Source: Leguminivora glycinivorella (Eukaryota; Arthropoda; Insecta; Lepidoptera; Tortricidae). From it: 64,000 nucleotides of DNA. Shown here in pieces: positions 56,194 through 64,000 of this stretch. The first letter of the stretch is position 1, and the number at the start of each line of letters is the position of its first letter. The translations under genes and the position numbers were made by a program. Under the pieces are notes generated by a model. That model did not search any database and was not told the origin of the DNA. It saw only the letters and a program-made list of their open reading frames with translations. The stretch lies in the NCBI RefSeq assembly GCF_023078275.1, contig NC_062971.1:18414001-18478000 (forward strand). The letters are read 5' to 3'.

Positions 56194-57252
56194 ATGAACA
56201 GACCAGCCCGAAAGCGTGTGGCAACAGCCAAAGCTCGAGAGAATGAACCAACTAGAAAAACCAAGAAAAATACTTTGTCTACAATACCGGAGGAACCAAC
56301 TCAAACAGAAACAACTTCAGCGGTACCCGCTCCAGTGAGACTACGAAGACCAGTTGCACAACCAGCTAAGAAGAAACCGTCTACCCCGACTACCACGGGG
56401 AGAGGGTTATTTTACAATATGTTACGAAGGACTGAGCAAAAAATGGTCGCTGGTTTAAGCCAGTTGAGGAACGAACTGCAGGCGGCGATCTATCCTCAAG
56501 AAGAAGCCCTTATACCTGAGGTCATCACAGAAGACACTATCAATCAAAATGAACACGTCACGAGCGAGCCAGAATTAACCCACGAAGAAAGAAGAAATAT
56601 AATCTATAATCTGAAAAATATCAACGTGGAACGGCCTAAATTCGGGAAAACATCGTCGCACCCTGTCACCTTCCTTGAAGATCTAGAAGCCTACCTAAAA
56701 AAGACTTCAGCAGAAGGCCATGAACTCGAGACTATCATCGAATGCTTAGAAGGAACTGCAAGAGACTGGGCCAGGGTATACAAGGACCGATGGAACACAG
56801 TTGAAGATTTCAAGGAAGATTTCCTCAAATCACATTGGGGGGAATTCGAGCAGAACGAACTAAGAAGAAAAATAGTACATGGATTCTATGACAAAAATGA
56901 AGGTTCAATGCACAACTATTTCATCAAGATAGTGGGACAAGCGAAGACACTCAACTACGTCGTGCCCGAGACGCAATTAGTAACTGACATCATGCGCCAC
57001 TTCCCACGTTACATTCAACAAGCGTTTATTACGTCAAAAGCTATGACCATCTTAGAAGCGGCAGAATTTCTTCGGTCCATGGACGACGTAAATAAGCAGG
57101 AACCTCGATTCAACAGCCCCAGCGCTAGTACCACCACAAAACCTGCGGAAAAGAAGAAGTCTCAACCACCAAATAACTACCAGAACTGGCGACGACCTGA
57201 AAATCCAGAACGCAAGACATCAGCAATAGAAGTCGAAGACTCGGAAAACTAG
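56194..57252 (+). CDS. gag: Retrotransposon Gag, intact
   Basis: A 352-residue structural protein for the particle that packages the element RNA. The N-terminus is basic and proline/threonine-rich (residues 1-70). Residues about 150-290 match the retrotransposon capsid fold: HPVTFLEDLEAYL, then LEGTARDWARVYKDRWNTVE and LRRKIVHGFYDKNEGSMHNY with the usual W..F...F core. The C-terminus (about 300-352) is polar and basic (KPAEKKKSQPPNN). I see no CCHC zinc knuckle, so RNA binding probably uses the basic tail. The start ATG is preceded by aagtaaa and follows an in-frame stop region. The stop at 57250-57252 overlaps the -1 frame of pol. No internal stop, so probably a young copy. Confidence 0.9.
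   Translation: MNRPARKRVATAKARENEPTRKTKKNTLSTIPEEPTQTETTSAVPAPVRLRRPVAQPAKKKPSTPTTTGRGLFYNMLRRTEQKMVAGLSQLRNELQAAIYPQEEALIPEVITEDTINQNEHVTSEPELTHEERRNIIYNLKNINVERPKFGKTSSHPVTFLEDLEAYLKKTSAEGHELETIIECLEGTARDWARVYKDRWNTVEDFKEDFLKSHWGEFEQNELRRKIVHGFYDKNEGSMHNYFIKIVGQAKTLNYVVPETQLVTDIMRHFPRYIQQAFITSKAMTILEAAEFLRSMDDVNKQEPRFNSPSASTTTKPAEKKKSQPPNNYQNWRRPENPERKTSAIEVEDSEN
57201..57252 (+). promoter_or_regulatory. Gag/Pol overlap, candidate -1 frameshift region
   Basis: The pol frame is open from 57201 (after TGA 57198-57200), lies at -1 relative to gag, and overlaps gag by 52 nt. The best A-rich slip word is ggaaaac at 57243-57249, directly before the gag stop; it is not a textbook XXXYYYZ heptamer. 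The pol frame between here and the first Met (57312) reads plausibly (LEKAVKNVPGSAIDRVASLR), which favours a Gag-Pol fusion over internal initiation. Confidence 0.55.
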
Positions 57253-57311
57253 AAAAGGCTGTCAAAAATGTCCCCGGATCAGCTATAGATAGGGTCGCTA
57301 GTTTAAGAATA

Positions 57312-60300
57312 ATGACTAAAATGAATTGGAAACCCGGGCAGTTACTAGGTGTGAATGGGAGGGGATTGCGGGCGCCCATAGAGATTAAACCATCTAATAG
57401 GGAACATAATGAAGGGTTAGGATATCACCAAAATAATGAATCAGACATTATAGAACTAAATTGCATCGTTAACGTCTTGAAACTAAAAGGAGAACAACTT
57501 GAACTAATAGGCAATGAAAAGGTTATTACTTCTGTTTTCGAAGAGTTAGATAATGAAAAAAATAAACGCGATAATTTTAGATCAGAAATAATTATTCACG
57601 TTAGGGACTATGATATAGCGGCTTTGCTCGACACGGGTAGTGATGTCACATGCATATCACAGGAATTATGGGATGAAATAAAACACAAACACCCTGATAT
57701 TCCAATCATGCCGATAAAAACCTTTTTCATAAAGTCAGCTTCGGGACATAAAAGTAAAGAAATTAAATACATGGTTTTGCTACCAGTACGTTTAGAAACT
57801 CTTGAATTGGACGTTAATTTTGTAGTAATACCTAACTTGAACTTTCCTTTGATATTTGGTTTTGATTGGTTAAAAGAGAAGGAAGCGACCATTCAACTCT
57901 GTAAAGATGATTGCGGTGTAAATATTCGTCATAATGGTAAAAATGAGTGGGTTAGATTTCATACTCAGGAAGACGAATTAAATTGGGTAAATCAAGCTCA
58001 AATAGAAGATCCTAGACCACGTGGTTCTTATACAACTGGAGTAGTCTTACAAAATAATGAACAAAAAGACTTGCAAAATGTACTGGGAAAATACAATAAA
58101 CTATTTGAAGATAGGCTCGGTAGAGCAAATTGTTACAAACATGTCATAAAAATGGAAAAACATACACCTATTGTCAAAAGAACCTACCCTGTACCTTATG
58201 CTTATAGGGATAAGGTCGAGAATAAATTGATAGAATTGGAAAAACAGGGAATAATAAGCCGTTCACAAACAGAATACTGCAGCCCACTAACATTTACTCT
58301 AAAAAAGGATGGTTCTATACGGGTATTACTAGATGCCAGGGAAATAAATAAATATATGATTGCAGAAACAGAGAAACCGACACTACAACTTGATGTACTA
58401 AACTCATTTCATGGGGCTAATTACATCAGCGTAATAGATTTGAACAATGCATACTTCCAGATCCCCATATCGGAGGAAAGTCGGAAATATACCGGTTTTA
58501 CTTTTAATGGAAAATCATATGTGTACAACGTACTACCACAAGGGCTTAAGACTTCTGTCGGTAGCTTTAGCAGGGCGATGGATCGTATATTAGGACATGA
58601 CGTGAGAGATTTTTGTGTCAATTACCTAGATGACCTCGCAATTATAACAACCGGCACGTTACAACAACACTTAGAGCACCTGGACATAGTCTTGGGAAAG
58701 TTGCAGAAAGCAGGGCTTACTTGCAATCTAGAAAAATGCAAATTCCTTTGTAAAGAGGTTAATATGCTAGGATATATAATATCCACAGATGGAATTAGGA
58801 CTGATCCTGAAAAAATCAAATCAATACAGGATTTTCCAGTCCCAAGAAAAATTAAGCATGTTAGGGCATTTTTAGGTCTTTGCAATTTTTATAGGAGATT
58901 TGTACCTAACTACAATAATTACATACAACCCCTGTGCAACCTTTTAAAGAAAAACGTAGTTTGGAAATGGGATTACGAAGAGCAACAGGCATTTGACAAA
59001 ATAAAAGCTAGCTTTATTGACATAGTACAGCTACAGCATCCCGACTTTAAAAAGCAGTTCTTCCTGGAAACTGACAGTTCAGGTATAGGCTTGGCAGGAG
59101 TGCTATACCAACTGGATGAAAAGGGACAAAAAAGAATACTAGGCTTTCATAGTAAATCCTTACGAGGGGCCCAACTCAACTACACCACGACTGAAAAAGA
59201 GTTTTATGCAGTAATAGCATGTCTAGAGAAATTCGAGACTTATCTGAGAGGATCAAAGGTCACTATAAGAACGGATCATAAGGCTTTGTTGTTTGTGAAG
59301 AATTGGAAGTTGTACAATGCCCGCGTCATAAGATGGATAAACTATCTAGAACAATTCCAGTATGAAATACAACATGTCAAGGGTAAAGAAAACGTGGGGG
59401 CCGACGTTCTATCTAGATATCCTCCTCATAGCGACCTATTGCAAGAAGATAAGGTACGATTGCCAGAAATACTTTATACAGAAACCGGTGTAAACAAAGC
59501 TTTAATAAACAGAATGAAAAAGATACCCGAATTACAGAAAAATGATCCTGAGATTTGCCAAATAATTCAAGAATTAGAAAATAATACCCATTCGAACAGA
59601 GCCGGAAGAATAATACAGAGATGCTCGCTAGAAAATGGGATCTTGTATTTCAGCCCAGGCGGGACGGCAGAGAAGGTCATTTACTTGCCACAAGAATTGA
59701 TAAACGAAACTGTACAACAGGTGCATTTAGAAATGGGTCATCAGGGTGCTTATAAGGTCATAAAATACATTAAGGACCGATTTTACTGGAGGGGTTTAAC
59801 AAGACATATTAAGTATATACTAAAATGTTGCCCTGTCTGTCAAATGGTGAAAACTGATCATGTAAAATACGTAGGACCCTGTCAATCGATAACTACTAGC
59901 AACATTGGAGACCTAATTATGGCAGACTTATACGGACCCTTACCATCAGGGCAATTCGGTATGAGCTACATCTTAGTGATTCAGGACTCTTTCAGTAAAT
60001 TCGTTAAACTATACGCCCTAAGAAAAGCAACCGCTGCAACTGTAGTAGGAAAAATGAAACAATTCTTCAAAATTATCAAACCAAAAGCAGTAATGACAGA
60101 TAACGGCAGTCAATTTGCAAGTGACCAATGGTGTAAATTCATGAAAAATGAAGGAGTAAAGGTCATTTACACTACAGTTCGCAATCCAAGGCCGAATACA
60201 ACTGAAAGGGTTAATAAAGAGCTTGGAAGGCTGTTTAGGACTTATTGTGAGAAAAGGCATCAAAGCTGGGTTAAAATCCTACCGAAATTAGAGGTATTAT

Positions 60301-60743
60301 ATAACAACACTTTTCACGACAGCATAGGATACACACCATGTGAAGTAATGTACGGACAACCTACTCAACTATCTTTTGATAAAGATATAAGAAAAACAAT
60401 TCAGTTAAACCTTGAAGATATTAGGAACAAAGTAAAATTAAATTTAAAAAAATCCGCGGAATATAGACAGGCTAAGTTTAATCAAAATTTTAGATTGATT
60501 CAATACCAAGTAGGAGATTGGGTGAAAATTAGGAAAATCAATAAGTCAAACGCTCAGCAGAAAATCACAAAAAAATTTGAGCCTATCTATGAGGGCCCGT
60601 ACGTCATCGCCGCAATCCCCTTCCAAAATGTTCACATTCTGGTAGATCCGTATACTGACAAGGTGAGGGGTAAGTTCAACACGATTCACCTCTCCAGGTA
60701 CTATACGGGAAAGGCTGATCCGGGGGCCGAAAGACTGAATTAA
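57312..60743 (+). CDS. pol: Retrotransposon Pol (PR-RT-RH-IN), intact
   Basis: 1143 residues from the first Met; natural translation probably starts by frameshift from gag. The order is that of Ty3/gypsy elements. Aspartic protease has LLDTGSD (Asp107-Thr-Gly). Reverse transcriptase has VIDLNNAYFQIPI (Asp376), LPQGL and YLDD (438-441). RNase H has TDSSG (Asp588), Glu630 and RTDHKAL (Asp655). Integrase has an H-x4-H...C-x2-C finger (His805, His810, Cys840, Cys843), catalytic Asp872, Asp930 and Glu965, and the word NTTERVNKELGRLFRTYC. The C-terminal VGDWVKIR...F.PIYEGPYVI segment is the usual DNA-binding tail; no chromodomain and no env frame follow. All catalytic residues I can check are present and there is no internal stop. 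The TERV..ELGR.F.TYC word suggests the Osvaldo/Ulysses/Woot lineage. Confidence 0.93.
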   Translation: MTKMNWKPGQLLGVNGRGLRAPIEIKPSNREHNEGLGYHQNNESDIIELNCIVNVLKLKGEQLELIGNEKVITSVFEELDNEKNKRDNFRSEIIIHVRDYDIAALLDTGSDVTCISQELWDEIKHKHPDIPIMPIKTFFIKSASGHKSKEIKYMVLLPVRLETLELDVNFVVIPNLNFPLIFGFDWLKEKEATIQLCKDDCGVNIRHNGKNEWVRFHTQEDELNWVNQAQIEDPRPRGSYTTGVVLQNNEQKDLQNVLGKYNKLFEDRLGRANCYKHVIKMEKHTPIVKRTYPVPYAYRDKVENKLIELEKQGIISRSQTEYCSPLTFTLKKDGSIRVLLDAREINKYMIAETEKPTLQLDVLNSFHGANYISVIDLNNAYFQIPISEESRKYTGFTFNGKSYVYNVLPQGLKTSVGSFSRAMDRILGHDVRDFCVNYLDDLAIITTGTLQQHLEHLDIVLGKLQKAGLTCNLEKCKFLCKEVNMLGYIISTDGIRTDPEKIKSIQDFPVPRKIKHVRAFLGLCNFYRRFVPNYNNYIQPLCNLLKKNVVWKWDYEEQQAFDKIKASFIDIVQLQHPDFKKQFFLETDSSGIGLAGVLYQLDEKGQKRILGFHSKSLRGAQLNYTTTEKEFYAVIACLEKFETYLRGSKVTIRTDHKALLFVKNWKLYNARVIRWINYLEQFQYEIQHVKGKENVGADVLSRYPPHSDLLQEDKVRLPEILYTETGVNKALINRMKKIPELQKNDPEICQIIQELENNTHSNRAGRIIQRCSLENGILYFSPGGTAEKVIYLPQELINETVQQVHLEMGHQGAYKVIKYIKDRFYWRGLTRHIKYILKCCPVCQMVKTDHVKYVGPCQSITTSNIGDLIMADLYGPLPSGQFGMSYILVIQDSFSKFVKLYALRKATAATVVGKMKQFFKIIKPKAVMTDNGSQFASDQWCKFMKNEGVKVIYTTVRNPRPNTTERVNKELGRLFRTYCEKRHQSWVKILPKLEVLYNNTFHDSIGYTPCEVMYGQPTQLSFDKDIRKTIQLNLEDIRNKVKLNLKKSAEYRQAKFNQNFRLIQYQVGDWVKIRKINKSNAQQKITKKFEPIYEGPYVIAAIPFQNVHILVDPYTDKVRGKFNTIHLSRYYTGKADPGAERLN

Positions 60744-63056
60744 ACCAGGACTATGAATAAATAAAAAAATTTTTTTTTGATTACATATTGTGATTAACTG
60801 TTGATTGAATTAATGATTGTAATTTTTATTTGTGTAGCTTAAGTTCATGTGTGTTTTATAACTGTGTCTTTGGGTAAAAATTGATTAATGATTATTTGAC
60901 AGCTTGTAGATTTCTTTTATTTTTTTTTATTTTAATTAAGTATGTTAAAGTGGTATGTACAACCTTATAGTGTAAGAATTGATTAATTTTGTATCCATTA
61001 AGCCTGATTAAAAATAATTGGGACATTGAAAACAGAAATATTATGAATATTATACAATATTTTCTACTAATGTCAATAATTCCCATATTTCACAACATTT
61101 TGGAATGTGTCCTAGCATCGAAAGTTTCACTACTGATGTGTATTTGAAATAAATAATTTGTTTTCTATATTACTTTGTTTCCCTTCACTCCTAGATAGGA
61201 ATCCCTAAACTTTACGTTGAGACGGGAATATGTTTGTGAGCTTCTGTAATTTATTTGAGAAATAAAAGGATTTGAGAACTTTGAGAATCACAGACATGTT
61301 TTCATTGATCAACTTTAAGAGAACCGTTAAGGATATGTGTGTGGCAAAAAGGAAATAACAAATAGAACGAGAGCGGCGTTCCAGAATCTACTGAAGCAGA
61401 GGGGCCGGAGAAAAGAGAGAGATTATACAGGGAAGTATGAGTAAAAGGTGAGTAACTACTAAAAGAAAGTGTATGAAGCCTTAGACACTCTCAAAATATC
61501 TTCTTCAGGACCAATCGACTACTAAGAGTTGGTTTAGGACCACTACTGAATTACTAAAACAATATAAGGTCAAGTACCTGATTGAAGTTGTTATCGCACT
61601 CCCAGTTGAATATATCCCGCAGCGACAAGTTGTTATTGCACTCCGAGTGGAATACATCTTTCATGAATGCAGCTTCTTGAAGTCAGGAAAAACACCGGCA
61701 TCACACAGTTAATTTTCAGAACATGCAAAATAGTAGTCCTTGATGATCTGAAAATGAATAAAGTCCTGGTAAAACGAATTTCCTAGTCTATTTATTAAGG
61801 AAGAAATGAGTGCAAAATAAACAAAATGGTTTTAAATAATAGGGGTAATACTTACTCAGGGATAGACGAAAGATATAGACAAGAATAGTATCTGAAGAAA
61901 GATGTCGAGTATAGTTGACATCGCTTTCATCATGCTTGTAAAATTATAGAATGTCAACTAAATATAATAGGATTCTTCTCTTTCCTGAAAAGTACAACAG
62001 AAAATATTTATTAAAATACAAACAATAGGTCTAGATACAAGTACAGAAGGATCGCTGTCAGCAACTACTCAAAGGACTGCGTGCGCCATTGAGTTCTGTG
62101 GTGAAACAAGGAGGCTGTTATCCTTTAAGGACAAGACAATAAGCACACGGCCATCGGGAAGTTTAACAGAAACATTGAGTAAGTCACACTTGGCGTTATG
62201 AAAAATTACTATTTTGCCGGAGCGTTCAGGATATAAATAACTAGGAACATATTGTTATAAATAGCAGGATACAAAAAGGTAATTTAAGAGCAATTAGAAC
62301 TAGGTGGAGAATTAAAGTTACATTGTTCCGCAAAAGATTAAAGAGATCTAAAAAAGGAAAATATTTACCTGTGATTTGATTATAACATCGTGATCAATTA
62401 AATGAAAATAAAGTTGATTATAATTTTAAATTCTTCTTCATGTAATTAATTTGATTGAAAATTAGCAAATCTGAAACAAGAACAAACATGAGTTGAGAGG
62501 AAGAAATGTACTGTAAAGTTGTATAGAAACCGAGCAAAACTGGTACATATTGACACACATAAAAGGAAAATTGAAACATTATGACAGTCTAAAAGAGGAA
62601 ACGGCATCTAGAGTGATAATCATCGAACATAGTAACCCAGGGAAAACCAAAGAGAGGTTATAAATATTATAAAGCATTTTGACACCAATTTGGCTCGAAA
62701 AAGTTCGTTAATAGGTTGTCCATAGAATATAATTAGAGAAAATGTATATATAAATACGATAACATATGGTTGAAATGCAATAAAAGATGAGATAAACACA
62801 CAGCATCAAATCTAGGCAATCCATTATAACCTCAAACTTCACTATGAAAATATTTTGCTTACAAAGGCAATTTATGCTTATTTTCACGATTTCCACATGT
62901 TGTGATAAAGGAACAATTAGGATAAACCCGTTTGGAACCTTCTAAAGAAGGAATTTCCGTCGTTTTCACATATTTTCTTAACTTTACAATGGCGCAGGAG
63001 TTGAAACAGACATGACATTGTACGTCCTGGGACATGGAGAATAAAGATAAAGGAGC
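60744..63056 (+). other. Long 3' non-coding region of the retroelement
   Basis: 2.3 kb with no frame over about 65 codons and no recognisable env or LTR repeat of 51438-53964. The first 500 bases are T-rich and the rest A-rich on this strand. Whether it belongs to the element (3' LTR beyond the window) or is flanking DNA cannot be told here. Confidence 0.4.
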
Positions 63057-63820
63057 TAGAGATGTGTCAACCCGGTTTGCCGACCCGGTTCAAACCGAGT
63101 TAGGCTCAACTCGGCCCAACTCGGTTTGACAGTTCACCAAACCGGTTCCAACGAGCAGACGGAAAGCAGCCGAACGAACGTACCGATCGGTCCCACTCCC
63201 ACATGACTCGACTCGAAAATGTTGATAACGAAACCGGCAATATCGGCATCGGAGCTGCAAGCCAGCGAGTGCAAGCAGGATAGCTGTCGCGCGGAAGTGG
63301 CGCCACGGCCAGAATCTGAAACACGTTCGCGGTCCGCCCGGCGCCCGGCCGTGCTCGCTTTGGTTTGAAATCAATTATAACAGATGGTGCTCTTTTTCCT
63401 AATAATAAATGGGGAAATATAACAGTTTACAACTATCACTAAATGCTCCCGCTATTCTGCCGTTGCCGCCCTTGCCGATATTCTGTGAATTCTGTCTCCA
63501 TTACGAATATTTTGATGAAATGAAATGAAATATATTAATTTAGTTTTAGTTTAGCTTGTTCAAACACACCTTTAATTTTAAATAAATAAAAAAAAAACAC
63601 ACGTTTATATAATGTGTTTCGGGCATAACTTGACTCAACCCGACCGACTTGATTTGTGTTTAATTTTGACGAATCGCTTCACACGGGCCAAACCTAACCG
63701 CTACATACGCTAAGGACCGTCGTAGCAACTCGGTTTGATCAAACCGGGTTGAAACCGGTTTACGTAGAAAATCAAACCGTTCAGCCCGGTTTGCGATATT
63801 TTCGGTTTGGCACATCTCTA
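63057..63820. mobile_element. Non-autonomous hAT element with 8-bp TSD
   Basis: Ends tagagatgtg and cacatctcta are perfect 10-bp inverted repeats. The exact 8-bp duplication aaaggagc lies at 63049-63056 and 63821-63828. Both features fit the hAT superfamily. Inside the ends, cggttt/aaaccg words recur many times (subterminal repeats). The 764-bp body is locally GC-rich (63100-63350). Its open frames lack any transposase motif. Confidence 0.93.
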
Positions 63821-63828
63821 AAAGGAGC

Positions 63829-64000
63829 AACCTTTTTATATATCAGGAGTGTACATATGAAAGAAAAAAGTAGATGGCACTGCATTTGCAAGTATTTAAC
63901 GTTAAGGGTTTAACGATCTCTCAAATCTCTCGATAGTATCATCACTTACGGAGCAAAAGGTTCCGGGTTCAAAATCCTGATGAAAACTTTAACTTTTATT
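63829..64000. other. Window edge, B-box-like word
   Basis: ggttccgggttcaaaatcctg at about 63960-63980 resembles a Pol III B box, perhaps a SINE head running to or past the edge. No A box at proper spacing recognised. Confidence 0.3.

Noticed and set aside
63090..63374. GC-rich minus-strand frames of 72-94 codons
   Set aside because: They lie inside the hAT element, lack transposase motifs and cross its subterminal repeats.

Overview
The window is eukaryotic and looks like repeat-rich, AT-rich insect DNA, most probably from a moth or butterfly. I base this on repeat families I recognise as typical of Lepidoptera: RTE-type LINE ends with ATG-repeat tails, tRNA-derived SINEs, TA-flanked Tc1/mariner-like MITEs, the short repeat ending in the words gcgggcaaaagctagt, and the GTCC-microsatellite repeat. 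There are no bacterial operons, rRNA genes or CRISPR arrays. No search could be run, so every family name comes from motif recognition.

Layout. 1-9 kb: scattered MITEs and one Tc1-like transposon (2449-4134) with perfect 29-bp ends but a frameshifted transposase. 9-20 kb: mostly unassigned AT-rich DNA with a long palindrome (13102-13268), LINE fragments (15.1-16.5 kb) and a tRNA-derived SINE (17882-18136). 20-26 kb: a MITE, several LINE ends, a six-copy 102-bp tandem array, and the only host-gene candidate in the window. That candidate is a minus-strand gene for a small secreted acidic protein with two spliced exons (25525-25372 and 24396-24263). 26-32 kb: MITEs, a 0.5-kb palindrome and a 34-bp duplication enclosing a copied fragment. 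32.5-35.3 kb: two pieces of a BEL/Pao retrotransposon interleaved with a duplicated 0.35-kb segment. 35-48 kb: MITEs, a clean RTE insertion with a 12-bp target duplication (37857-38401), degenerate LINEs and several repeat families present in two or three copies. 48-51 kb: mostly unassigned.

51.4-64 kb is dominated by one Ty3/gypsy-class LTR retrotransposon. It has a promoter-bearing, tandem-repeat-rich region that may be a long 5' LTR, an intact gag (56194-57252) and an intact pol (57312-60743, frame open from 57201) in the -1 frame. Pol reads protease, reverse transcriptase, RNase H, integrase. Its integrase resembles the Osvaldo/Ulysses/Woot group, whose LTRs can be long. A 1.8-kb terminal-inverted-repeat element sits in the leader and a non-autonomous hAT element with a perfect 8-bp target duplication sits downstream of pol. 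No 3' LTR is visible before the window ends.

Gag would form the particle, and pol would process, copy and integrate the RNA. The many MITEs and SINEs would depend on enzymes encoded elsewhere.
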